Origin: Rosellinia necatrix
Taxonomy: Eukaryota; Ascomycota; Sordariomycetes; Xylariales; Xylariaceae
Direction: 5' to 3'
DNA length: 64,000 nucleotides
NCBI GenBank assembly: GCA_021209875.1
Contig: JAGYVD010000001.1
Location: 3,782,001-3,846,000 of the forward strand
The notes beneath the pieces are model-generated. The model had not been told where the DNA came from, did not search any database, and saw only the letters and a program-made list of their open reading frames with translations. Position numbers and translations under genes: made by a program. Shown in pieces: positions 11,648 to 22,975 of this stretch (positions are counted from its first letter, which is position 1; every line of letters starts with the position of its first letter).

Positions 11648-13146
11648 CCATGCGGCGAACTACAACGCCCATTTGATCCCAATACTCATCATTTTTACAA
11701 TACGCCGTTGGACGGCATGGCCTTAGGCCATCCCTGGCCACGGAACAGCAGACGCTTTACTATTTCCTAATCTTGTTTTCTCAATTATATTTGTTCTCCA
11801 ACCCTGGTGCTAGCTTAGAGGCTAGCATGCTCCATGGCACGCTCCTTATCATTCCCCGCCTTCCATACCACCTGCGAGCTGAGCAAGTATCCCTGTACGC
11901 AGACAGGTTTTCTTGTCACTCAAACTCAAGCGGAATGGATAGAGGGTTATGGTAACAGAGTACCCATCTCGGTTAACCGCCCCTCGAATATGAAGGTTTC
12001 CTATTTTCAGAATTTCGGCTCCCTTAGTGTCAACGAGACTTTGGTTACAGCGAGGATACCCCCTGAGCTACCTGGGTAATATACCCTACGTAGCAGCGGA
12101 TTTAGGTGGGAAAAGTTCGGCCCGTGTGGTTGGCATCTCACGTAGGGTAAAGCGTGATGTACCGCCTCATCGAAGGCGTTACTGTATGATCGTTTCTCCA
12201 TAGACCTCACAGACCTCGGCAGCAATGTCAGTAATGATTCACTCTCAGTCTAATAAAATACTAGTGTTAATACGAAGCGCTCGTTTTGACCTCCATCACT
12301 GGCCCCCCATGTATAGAAGGGGCTATCTCATGATGCATGTTAGTCCGTACTATACGGTCGGACGACTCATCATGAACAAGCGTCGCCGGGGGCTGCTGCA
12401 ACCCCCGCAGATCTTCGTTCTCTCTTTCGATACAATGCGGCTGCTCTCAGAGAGAAGAGCCAACGATGCCTAGTCGGTGACTGGGTTGATGCCACCGCGT
12501 CGCCGATGACTCATACGCTCCTATTATGACTGTTTCAATGCGATGCGCTGAGCAAAAACACGTATATAGTACGAGATGTACTCTTGGGGCCACACTGGAG
12601 TACACTACTGTTTCGTGCATGTCTCCCTAGTCGAGTTAATCATCAATGACACATTAAGAATCCGTACGTAGCATTAGTATTCAGCAACACTGGTGACAAT
12701 CGGGAATTTCATTCAAGTATCTCTGTGTCCGAGTATTACCAAAGCTGCTGATATTTAGTTTTACCTATTCAACATCTCAGCATAAAACATAGATGTGTGA
12801 AGAGTCGGATAACGGCCATAACTCACAGTTCTTACATAATTGGGATGATCGGATCATAATATGCCATGGCTAGACCATTCGCCTCCCGCAATTTCGTGGT
12901 GAATGATGGTTATTCGCGATTATTTGTGTTTCCCAACTAGAAGTTTGGGTGAGAACTACTTTCGTGAGACTGTCACCTCAGCTCCAACTCTAGGCCGTAT
13001 GTGCCGGGTAAAATCCATCAACCCAGGCTTTAGCCTTCGTAGATGCATGTATAAATAAAGACCGGATTCTACGACGAACAAAAAATGCACCCTTCATTCA
13101 GATATTTAACATTTTGTGGATGATTATCTTACTTGGGTCGGTCGAC
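11648..13146. other. Intergenic, no gene seen
   Basis: Only short, unsupported frames on both strands and no recognised element. The right end is presumably the promoter of the secreted-protein gene. Confidence 0.5.
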
Positions 13147-13971
13147 ATGGCGAACCGCGTGCTCATGTACTTCCTCATCGCGTCCCTTAGCATCGTCCAA
13201 CCTTCCTCGATCCCAGCGACCGGTTTAGTCACGACCTGCAAGGGGGGTATGTTATCCCTATCTTGGAAAATCACCGACTTCGAATGGCGCACGGGGTATA
13301 CCGTATGGTCCTACTCGGTTGGCGTAGGCCCAGCGCCGCCGCCGCCGCCGACTCACACTTACCACTGTGGCGAGGCGATGCTACGGATGAACATCAGTAC
13401 TGACGCCGGCGGCGGACCGGCCGTTCTGCGAGAGCAGGCCATCATCCCCTGCGTCGAGCAGACGAACGACGCGAAGCTGGCCAATATCACAGACATGACG
13501 GACTACAACGCGGGACCCTGGGGCCCGCCGCCGGCGAGCCCGCACTGGTTCACGTGCGACATGGATAACCAGCTGTTCATCTTTCCGAACGGCACCGTCG
13601 ACCCATGGGCCAACGCCGACCGATCGTCGGATACACCCATTACACGGATCCGAGTGGATCCCGTGAAGATGACGCTCGAGATCGATCAGAGCTGGGTTTA
13701 TGGCGACGGGGAATCCGGGTATGTCTTATTCTCCGACAGGGGGGATTGTTGGCTTAGTTGGCTAATAGGGGCTGCTAAAAATAGGGAACAAGTCGAATTT
13801 ACGGGCATCGCTGACTTGCCTCTTCTTACTTGTCGAAACCGCCCGGCTCTAGAGCCCGATGCGAACTTTCTCATTAACTCACCTGTGATGCACGGGCCGG
13901 GCTTACATGCGCCGCTGCGTAATGGCAGCTTGTGTACAGGGCCGGAGTTCCGTATCAAAGCGCGCCGGTAA
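13147..13971 (+). CDS. Predicted secreted Cys-containing protein, function unknown
   Basis: From the ATG at 13147 the protein starts MANRVLMYFLIASLSIVQ, a convincing signal peptide; an in-frame ATG at 13120 would put a less typical extension before it. The mature part has about nine cysteines, several N-glycosylation sites (NIT, NGT, NGS), a proline run APPPPPP and Trp-rich stretches, and third codon positions are strongly G/C, which supports coding. Unspliced it is 274 aa. A stretch at 13719-13784 looks like a 66-nt intron (GTATGT donor, GCTAAT branch, ATAG acceptor), and removing it keeps the frame, so the true product may be 22 residues shorter. I do not recognise the family; small secreted or effector-like is the most that can be said. 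Confidence 0.7.
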   Translation: MANRVLMYFLIASLSIVQPSSIPATGLVTTCKGGMLSLSWKITDFEWRTGYTVWSYSVGVGPAPPPPPTHTYHCGEAMLRMNISTDAGGGPAVLREQAIIPCVEQTNDAKLANITDMTDYNAGPWGPPPASPHWFTCDMDNQLFIFPNGTVDPWANADRSSDTPITRIRVDPVKMTLEIDQSWVYGDGESGYVLFSDRGDCWLSWLIGAAKNREQVEFTGIADLPLLTCRNRPALEPDANFLINSPVMHGPGLHAPLRNGSLCTGPEFRIKARR

Positions 13972-14089
13972 AACTTTGTATCTGTCGATATGGCTGAATT
14001 CTAGAGCTCATTATGCATGAAGCCGGTATGGGTTGACTCTAGAGTATAATATATGCCCTATCCCCTGTATCGTATCGCATATGTTGTAG

Positions 14090-15991
14090 CTATTCCGCGT
14101 TGCGCGAAACCGGATGCAGATAAATGTTCAACGCCGGTTTAATCCAGACGCTGAAAACCTTTTGATTAAGCCAGTTCTTGCTGTCATCCGCAATCTCCAT
14201 ATCAAACGAAAAGATGATCTTCGCCAGTATAAGGCGCATCTCGGCATATGCCAGACTGAAAGCGTGTTATGGTTAGCACATATACTCGCAAAAGTGTATA
14301 CGCAAGCTCGCCATAGCCTTATTGATCCGTGCGAGCGTATTAGGTTACGTGACGTACTTTTTGCCAATGCAATTTCTAGGCCCGACACTAAAAGGTTCGA
14401 AAGCATCTCTCTTATCGCTGGCGTACTTCGGATCCCCCATGAAGCGTTCCGGGGCGAACCTCTCGGGGTTAGTCCAGAGAGTTGGGTCATGGTACATGGC
14501 GTAATGGAACACGCCAACCACGGTCTGTATTGAACTATCGTTAGGTACCGGACGTCCGTAATAGGAGAGTATTTGTTGGGAATGACATGAACTTACATCT
14601 TGCGGCAGATACTTGCCGCAAATAGTGACGCCCCCTTTGGGCACCAGGCGAGGGAACGCACCGCCGACGGGTGGGTATAGACGGAGGGCTTCGTTGAGAC
14701 AGGCGAGCATATACGGCAGGTCCGTGTTCACCGACATCAAAGTGATCTCGTCTTGGCTCTTGAAGCGGCCACGGACCTCTTCGGTGAGCCGTTTCAGTGG
14801 CTCCGGGTTCATCGCGAGGAAGTATGTGACGCCACATAGGAGACTGCCGTTGTTCACGGACCCCGCGAGAACGAGGACGCTAGCTGTGGACACTATTTCG
14901 CCGAAAGAAAGTTCCCCCTGTTTTGTCACATTAGTCGCCTTTCACAGGGCCATAGTTGCGAGGTGAAAGGGGGAGTAATAAGTGCTGACCAGTTCATCGT
15001 CAGCCTTGGCTTTGATCAATCCTTCGATCAAGTCGGGCCGCTCGATACCGAGATTCATTCGTCGCTTCACCTTCTCGGTCGTGTATTGCATCTGATATCT
15101 CCGAGACTTCAGGAAGCCCCAGTTGATGATCAAGTCATTGAGCCACTTGTGGCCCGCGACGCCGAGCCCCGTGACGAGCGCGTTCTCCCGGACCACCTTC
15201 GGCATGTTCTGCACCCAGGCATGGTACGCCGAGTTCTTCAGGCAGTCGAAGGACTCGCCGAAAACCAAATCCCCGATGATGTCAAACGTCGTCCAGCCTT
15301 TGCAGAATATTAGCAAGAAAAAAAAATAAATAAAAAAAAAGAGAAGAAAAGCGTGCTAGAGCCCCTTGCGGTTTTACTACTCACTATACCAATCCCGCAT
15401 GTCGAGTGCGGCCGCCCCATTTTCGCATTTCTCATTGAGGCGCTTCATCAGCAAGTCTACGTAGCCCCCAATGATGGGCTCCTGCGCTCGCATGGCGCGG
15501 TCGGAGAACCCGAAGTTGAGCCGCCGCCGGAGCCGTGCGTGCTTCTCTCGACCGGCCGAGGTGAGGTTGGTGGGCATGCGGGTGCTGGGCCTGTAGTGGC
15601 CCATGTGGTGCGGGAACTCTCCCCCGGGCTTGTGGGCATAGAACTCCTTCCACGCCGCCGGGTCCATGACCGACACTTCGTCGGGCGCGATGCGGATGAC
15701 CTTGCCATATCTCTTGTGAAGCTCGAGGACGCGATAAGGTAGGGCCCCCTTCTGCGACTGGGTGAACCACGGTATGCGCGTCGCTCGCCATAGTATCGGG
15801 CCTGGCAACGAGCTCAGGGGGTGCAGATACAGACGGTAGAAAACCCTGTAGAAGACGGCTACGGTGAACTATGGTTCAATTAATATTTCGTCTTCTGAAG
15901 CTCTGCTAAAGTGGATTGTACGCACCCCTATAAATATAATAGCAGCTACTTTGGGGTGGCTCGGTGCGATTCGTGATAGAAGAGAAGCCAT
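14090..15991 (-). CDS. Cytochrome P450 monooxygenase (CYP65/isotrichodermin-hydroxylase-like)
   Basis: Endoplasmic-reticulum heme monooxygenase. Six exons on the minus strand: 15922-15991, 15385-15858, 14990-15297, 14597-14917, 14358-14524, 14090-14255, totalling 501 aa, the usual P450 length. Exon 1 supplies a short hydrophobic anchor; then come RLYLHPLSSLPGP, the K-helix ExxR (NEALR, about residues 360-363), PERF, the heme loop FSVGPRNCIGK with Cys near 441, and the AYAEMRL helix after it. The overall pattern resembles trichothecene-pathway hydroxylases, but the substrate cannot be deduced and no other pathway genes lie nearby. Oddity: the I-helix motif, usually AGSETT, reads AGSVNN (residues 302-307), so both the acidic and the threonine position are changed. 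The exon 1 join (donor GTACAA) is the least certain part. Confidence 0.88.
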
Positions 15992-17376
15992 GTTAAGTGT
16001 ATTAGTAATACCAACAACATTGACATATACTAAAACCCAGTCGCACTATTATGATAGCTGTAGGTAGGGCTACGAGTAATGAAGGTATGGTTACTTATGT
16101 TCATATCAGTGGTCTCTAGTGTCCCCGGCATCAGGAAGCCGGAGTTACCAGGGCGGTAGATGACGCGAAAGCTGATCACTCCTTCATACATAGGCCAGCC
16201 CTGGTGTCAGGAAATCTTGATGTGCTTTGTAAGAGACACCCTAGCGAGTTTAACATGTTTTGGAGCTTTGTAACATCTTTTGCCTAACCCCGCTCCCCCT
16301 GCTGTGCTCGGAGTTTCCTATACGATCGCAGAACCTATAATCTAAAGTCTTTGTCCGCGTTGGGCAACATAACCAAAAGCAGAAGTTGCGACGCATGTTA
16401 GCATTCATGACACCATCTCATCTATCCCGCTTCGCCATCATTATCGCCATTAAGGCATCTAAGCTGCTGGCCATGGCTTGAATCCGTTATTAGTAAAGCA
16501 ATATCTTGATAATGCTGGCGTCATCAACCCAGCTGCTGATGCTGTGAGGGTGGATTGATGGCGCTATCAGCTGACATTGTTACAATGTTGTCTATCCCAT
16601 AATCTCACAGCTACGTACTCTAGTCCTCGTTGCACGCTGGTGAAAGCGTGGCTCAACCTGATGAATAGTTGGCATTTTAATAAGTTGTCGCGGAGGAGCG
16701 GATGAATTATCTAGGAATAGTGGAATTAGAGCGGAGCCATCAATGCAGGCAAGTTAATTTAATTATAAATCTTATTATCATGTCTAAATTATAATTTGTT
16801 ATAATAAAATAAATAGCTTTGGCAAAAAGCTGGTGATTATAGCCCAAGTGCCGCAGCAAGCCCTGTCGCTAAGTGAATAGCTGTTAAAATAATCGGTTGA
16901 ATGGGAGTGACTTGACTATGCCCGTAAGGTCCTTACATCTGGCTTTAGACTAAAGCTCAAAAGTTTATTTAAGGGCTGTGCCCATCTGACGATAATCAAT
17001 AACGTTCAATGATGATAATGACCGGCTTCCCCGTGGGCGTGTCGAACATCTCTTTAAAAGAATCTTGTCAGAAGGAGTGGGGGCATATACGTATGATAGG
17101 CAAAATGAGTTGTATTCAGAATAACTAGAAGATTAAGTGAAGATCTGAAGACCTGGGGGATACCGGTGATACTTATAGTCGGAGGTTAGAGTGCACCTTG
17201 ATCCACACCTACTGACGAGTCTCAAGCTTGTTCCTGGCAGAGCCTGTTAGCCTCCGAGCCCTGAGTCACCTTACACTTATTGACTGTGCACCACTTCAGT
17301 ATAGGCTGATAGCCTGAGCGCACTCGCGGCATCCAGGCCACCAAAATAGTAGTATAAGTCCTCCCATACCCCAAGT
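15992..17376. other. Intergenic, no gene seen
   Basis: AT-rich in its middle (about 16740-16830), with stop codons in all frames. I see no repeat or RNA gene. Confidence 0.5.
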
Positions 17377-19696
17377 CTAGTTATCAATGGTGTCGTCGCC
17401 CGCAACGTTAATAGGGGGGATGGTAGATGGATCATGGTTCCCTTCGCCTTCAACGACCAAATCGCTATGGATCACAGTGGCACCAGCTGTATCATCATTA
17501 GTGGCATCATTGTCATTAGCCGCGCTTGTATTGCCATTTATGGACTGGTTTTGGCTCGAAATACGCTCTTCTTTGTCAGGCGCTCGTAGCACAGGATGTT
17601 GCGGATTGGAAATGTCTAACAATGCGAGAGTCTCATCCTCTTCAGTAATTGGGATTGTATCCGTGCCCTTAGACCATGTCCCCTGCCCAATACTTTTGTG
17701 GGCTAGGCGCTGGAGCTGCAATGTTGCGTTGGTCGCCCACTCAAGATGCTTGTATTGTCCATATGATCGTTTATATAGCCAAGCGGACGCTGGCTCAACC
17801 AAATAAGAGGATAGTGCCAGTATAAAGCCTACGGCATACGTAAAAACGAGACCGAACATGCTTAGTGAAGTAAAGGCAGTTGTTTTAATCTTCTGTTGTG
17901 TTTTTAGCCTTTATAGTGTGGTGTAGACCTGGCCTAGAAAACATACCTGGTTATGGCAAATATTATCATATTCGGGCATTGTATAATTCTGGTACAACTT
18001 CTCTAAAGCTGGATCGGTTAGGCTGTAAGCGCTGTCAAGGAAGATATCCTGGCTAATCGCCATGGATATATCCCACCAGTGAGCCACGTCCAGTTGCCAT
18101 TGGTTTGGTGCTAGTGGCCCTTGAAAACCATATAGGAGACTTTGCTGCGAGAGAAGAGCTCTAGGCCCCAGGTGGCTTAATATTCCGCCTATGTCACTCC
18201 TAGCAGCGGTAAAAGTATTCGAAAAATACGTGAAATGAGCTGCCCTTTTTGTTGTTGCAGTGTTGTTGGCCAACTCGGTGTGTGTTGTGTTGAAGAGGGG
18301 TGCAGCGCCAGCTATGGCGTCGCCCAGGCTAGCCAAAGGACCGCAGTCTACAGGCTGATTGTTGATACAGAATTGGTGTTGGTAAGTGCACGCAAGAGGG
18401 GAGGCCGGTGCTCTTGGAAGATATCCTTGGATAGTATCATAGAAACCTGCTCCTATAATTGGGATTTCGGTAGGTATTGTCGACACGTTGTACCACACGT
18501 CATCCGATTGCTCACTGAAAATAACGCCATTTCCTGATAGAAATATGAGATATGTGTCTGCATCAAATCGTTTGAGAAGGTCTATTGGGGTGAAGTCCGA
18601 GGCATTCCCCCAATAAGTGCCATTCTTAACCTGCGCAGTGAAAGCACTAGAAGGTAATCAATCATCAGATCCTTAATCGCAAGCTCAAAGATTTTATGCA
18701 AATGAAGGCAACTCACTTCAATCTATAGTTTATATCGGTAAACCCTCCAGTTTGGGATAGGACAATCGCGTACTGCGATTTCACGTCTGGGATCTGGAAT
18801 ATGTAGTTTAACTCTCCAACAGCGGTCGTCATATTCCCATAATGAACTAGGACGTCGTGTGTTGGCGATTGTGTATCTATACTTGTGAAGCCTGCTGTGG
18901 ACAATGGCGCGCAGTGAAGCACGTTCCTCCATAAAATTCTCTCGTTACTAGGAGCATTCAGACCAAGATGCAGATGGCTGTTAATGAAACCGCTATCAAT
19001 GCGAATATTACCTGATGGATTAAGACATGCTGTTGTATCGAACGGACAAACAGCATTGTTATCGATAGCTCTAGTAATCCGTTCTGTAACGAAACGGCCA
19101 CAGTCGAAGTGACTGTCTTGATTCGAGTAGCATTGCTGTGCATAGTTTGCCGCATTGTTGATTTTCTTGCTGGTCCAATTGTTAACAGTTAAGACATACC
19201 CATTGTATTTTGAAACTATGTGTCCACATTCAGCACTCTTGATAAGAACCTCGTTATCTGCTGTGGCGATACTGGATGTAAAGCCCCCTAGAACAGTGAA
19301 CGCAAGAAAGAGAATAACGCCGCCAGTAGCAGAAAGGAGTAACTGATGATAGTGCCTGGATTTGCCGCGATTTGTAGAAAGGAGCTTGAGGAAAAGCCAT
19401 ATGCCATCCTCCGGCCCTGAAGCATTACGCAAGATTGCTTGTAGTTGGTGATATGTGGCATCTTGCGCTCCTATGTCGGAATAGTACCTGTGTAAGGCAA
19501 AACAGAAGAGTCTCCATGTACGAGTTGCAACAAATGCAACAAATGTAGAAGTAAACGCAATGATAAGGGTAGCATCCTGTCGAGTCAGAGTCACTGTCGC
19601 TCCCATAACCTGTCCACGGGTCCAGTTTGTCCATGTGCCGATATGTATGGGATATCCCTGACTAGTGGAAACTTTGTCGTCTCCCTTAGACGCCAT
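17377..19696 (-). CDS. Three-pass fungal membrane protein with large extracytoplasmic domain, function unknown
   Basis: Three exons on the minus strand (18717-19696, 17947-18646, 17377-17892) splice in phase to 731 aa. Membrane segments are at about residues 41-63 and 119-143, and a third at about 569-592 (SMFGLVFTYAVGFILALSSYLV). Between the second and third lies a roughly 420-residue domain with many cysteines (for example QCYSN, DCGRF, CPFDTTAC) and N-glycosylation sites, consistent with an extracellular or lumenal domain. The conserved-looking tail YKHLEWATNATLQLQRLA precedes an acidic, Ser/Asn-rich cytoplasmic end. It fits a large ascomycete family that I know only as uncharacterised. 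The ATG at 19696 (MASKGDDK) was preferred over one 24 codons upstream, which adds an unusual Tyr/Phe-rich extension. Confidence 0.8.
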
Positions 19697-22600
19697 ATTG
19701 TATATGTACTGAAAGTAGTATATTTGATAATTGAAAAAATAGAAAGTACTTAGAGTGTATGAAGACATACAGAGGCATCGTCGGCTGCGGTGTGGTTAAT
19801 AGTTCTATCGCCTCCCAAACACGAACGGGGAAGGTTATAAATATTTCGACATCAAGTAGATTTCAAAAGTGGCCAACACTATATAAGAGCCATGGTATCA
19901 GTTGTTGTAAATAAGCACACTCAGGTACACTGAAGAGCTGCAGCATTTAGCCCAGGTCCCAGCCCTACCCCCAACCATACTCACAGGGAGGGTGGGTCCA
20001 GAATGCGATAGTTGGCTTGAGACCGGGACTTCATTCCCTTTCTAGGACATAATATTCATGGGGCCAAGAAATACCCTAAATTGGGGTAACATGATGGCTG
20101 CCAAAGCTCCTACGTATTACGGTCTTAGCCTGTCTGAGGTTACATATCAGCACCCATATCTACGTGAGTCGGAGTGATGGAGACCTGGGGCCTGCTATGA
20201 GGAACAGATCGACACATTTATATCACCATAATACACAAAAATGGTTAATTATAGAACATTATAAAAGGACCTTGTAGCCTACATATGATTAGCACAATGA
20301 CACTTTGTTGACTTCTTGTGTTGTTGCTTCGGCTACATATGTGATGTCACGACACCACCCCTCCAAAGGGGTTGTTGTTGAATATATAGCCTCTCCCCCT
20401 TTTTCTGCTTCTATATGTAGATATAAGGAATAAGCAAGTTTCTATAGTAGGCTTAAGGAAGCGCACAAGCGCGCATATATTGCAGAGAATACCATGCCCA
20501 AGCGGCGAGATAGAACAAAGATACCAGGACCACCCTCAACTGGCGGAGGGACACTGGTGAGAAGGTCGGACTACCGACATATACCGCGAGGCCAGACTTG
20601 TTGGACGCTGGCGATACCATCGGGGGAAGGGGCGCGGGATGGTTACGTCGGGGGCTCAACACACCCCCAATGCCCCTCGGGAGGCCGGGAGTTTCTAAAC
20701 ACTGCTCCCAAGGTCGGCCGACAACTAGGAATAATAAAGTAGTGTCACGTATAGTCCGCTATTACCACCACAATGATAACGGTGTCGTTGTTTCCGTCAC
20801 AAAGGGACTTTCTATCTTTCCAGCCCAGGTGTGAATGCCTTAAATCCTTCTACTGTCCGTAAATTGTCCTACATAACATACGAGCGAAGATGTAGCTAGC
20901 ACATCATCGCAGTTGATTTCACTCTCCCTAGACACAGGAAGTTGCGACTGCCATCAAAAATGTGAGGTTTCGTGCTCTCAGGGCTCGGAAAGTATTAGTT
21001 CCATGTGGGCCACCTTGGGATATCTCAGAGACAAAAAGAGTTGTTATAATGGCTATAGAGCCTCAATCTAGATAAGAGACTTCCGTGGGGGTCCTGTGTA
21101 ATAAAATGTCATGGGATATCCCTAGAAAAGCGCTAGGTTGGCGAATTTCAGGTATACGAGGAGCTCAGCCCCGACAATATCTGAACTAGGTAGAGGTGAA
21201 GGATTGAAGGTTGGTGCATTGGAGCAAACAAGTTTAAAAATAAATGATTGAGGGCTTGAGGTTGAGTCACATTTAGATTATCACCTTTAGTAGTATTCAG
21301 TGGCGACGGTCTGTTGACTGTAAATTTAGCTTCGCTTACGTACGGCCCCCGCCTTCTTCGGTTGCAGTCTGGGTTTGCCTTCTGGGTATTAGGACGGCAA
21401 GTGACAGCTAAAATTAGGAACACAGAAATATTTAAAAGTATTTATGATTGCTTACATGCTACCTCAACTTTCAGAGCTCGTAGGGTTTCAAAATATCTTT
21501 TTCTGTTGTTCTCAGCTGTTTCCATCTGCCGGTTATCGACTATATATACTTAGCATATTAACCACATTATATACACCTAAAATCACACTAAAAAGGGTTA
21601 CAAGTTGGAGGATTAAAAAGAATTTCAGCGCGAAGCTTTCGGTATAAAAGGCTTCCGTAGGTACCCTGTACAATATAGGACGTAATAGAAGCGTTAAAGA
21701 TAAGTTAGCTAAAAGCACCGAAGTGTGTCGAAACTGGGGTGGCGGGTAGTACTGCACCTATATATGTACAGTAGCAAGTATCCTGTCAAAGTGATTAGCA
21801 GCTAAAAGTAGTTGTAGTAAGTGGCTAATCAAGGTATTATCACTACTCCCGAGTTCGCGGGCGCTTCCTCCTTCGCACTTCGGGTATAAATAACAGTAAT
21901 CGTGAATGTTCCATCATATCATATTGGTAAAGTATACAGTAAGTCTGCGGCGCCAGAACTAGAGAAATTGAAAACAAAAAGTGTAGTTAACTAAAGCGGC
22001 TGGAATGTTAGCACACGTTGTACCACTTCTGGTCCCTCAGCCAGCCCCCGCGTGTCAGATACACGGAGGTACTAACAATTACCGTTCTAGCATAGCTTTA
22101 TATTCGACCATGTGGTTTTTTTAACTAAGGGCCCGGCCTGCAACATACACTATTTTCTTGGTTGCGCAGTTCCCTGTATATTACCACAATAGCTCTTTTT
22201 ATATCATCTCAAACCGCTACAGCGCCTGAGCCGTCTACGGATTTTAGTCTCGATATGGCTCCTCGAAAGACTGTCCTTATTACATGGTGCAGTGATAGTG
22301 GCATAGGACCTGCTTTGACCGCCACTTAGGTGGTCGTTATATGACCATTTAGACATTAATTGCCCTTGATTGGACTTACCCAGGTTTCCTATTACGTCTT
22401 GTGAATAATAGTCAGCCCTGCGAAATCGAAGCTCTGTGAGCTCCTCGCCATCTTTATCAAGAAGGGGGAGGAAGCCCAGACAGATGATCCTCGACAAGGT
22501 TATTATCGGTATGCTTGACCAGGGTGCGGGCTGTTTAATTATTTTCGACGAGACGGAGAGGGATATGAGCTATAATGCAGCACTGAAAATGATTGGTAAG

Positions 22601-22975
22601 CTAAGCATTTTTATGGATATGTTTTATATTAACCAGGCGAGTATACTTGAGTAAATAGGTATATATGCTGGAGCAGAGGAATGATAGCTCGGAGAGTGTC
22701 TGCAGTGAGGTGAGAGACGACGAGAGGTGTTTTGTGTTAGAGATCTTTAAACATTCTACTATTTTGACATATGTACTGCATAACTCACATTGAATTGGAG
22801 TGGGACGTGGAATCAATGGCTCGCGCCGGTTTTAAATCTCTATCTTCTAGTTGCTAATTGTGGCCAACTAGATAATAGACTTTGCAGTAAGAGCCTACCT
22901 AATTCCAGTAGCTGTGTACGGGTAGCAAAATAATGCACATATAGCAACAGTCAGATCGTAATACATGTCATTATC
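19697..22975. other. AT-rich gene-poor region of 3.3 kb
   Basis: No intact gene. A short GC-richer island at about 20490-20710 has open frames on both strands but no recognisable protein. A dehydrogenase start relic is listed separately. The sequence looks like decayed accessory DNA; repeat-induced point mutation is possible but cannot be judged without dinucleotide counts. Confidence 0.5.
22255..22330 (+). pseudogene. Relic of the N-terminus of a short-chain dehydrogenase (SDR)
   Basis: An ATG at 22255 opens a frame reading MAPRKTVLIT, then WCSDSGIGPALTAT and a stop at 22327-22329. This strongly resembles the cofactor-binding start of fungal SDRs (KTVLITGCSxGGIGxALA), with the first glycine of TGxxxGIG changed to Trp and the frame broken soon after. 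No continuation was found. This could be chance, but the match over about 20 residues is close. Confidence 0.4.

Noticed and set aside
14114..14533. 139-codon plus-strand frame
   Set aside because: Antisense to the last two exons and introns of the P450 gene.
19697..19768. Upstream ATG extension of the membrane-protein gene
   Set aside because: Adds an unusual Tyr/Phe-rich peptide; the ATG at 19696 gives a more normal start.
20494..20742. 82-codon plus-strand frame in a GC-richer island
   Set aside because: Product is Gly/Pro/Arg-rich without domain features, and an overlapping minus-strand frame is equally open.
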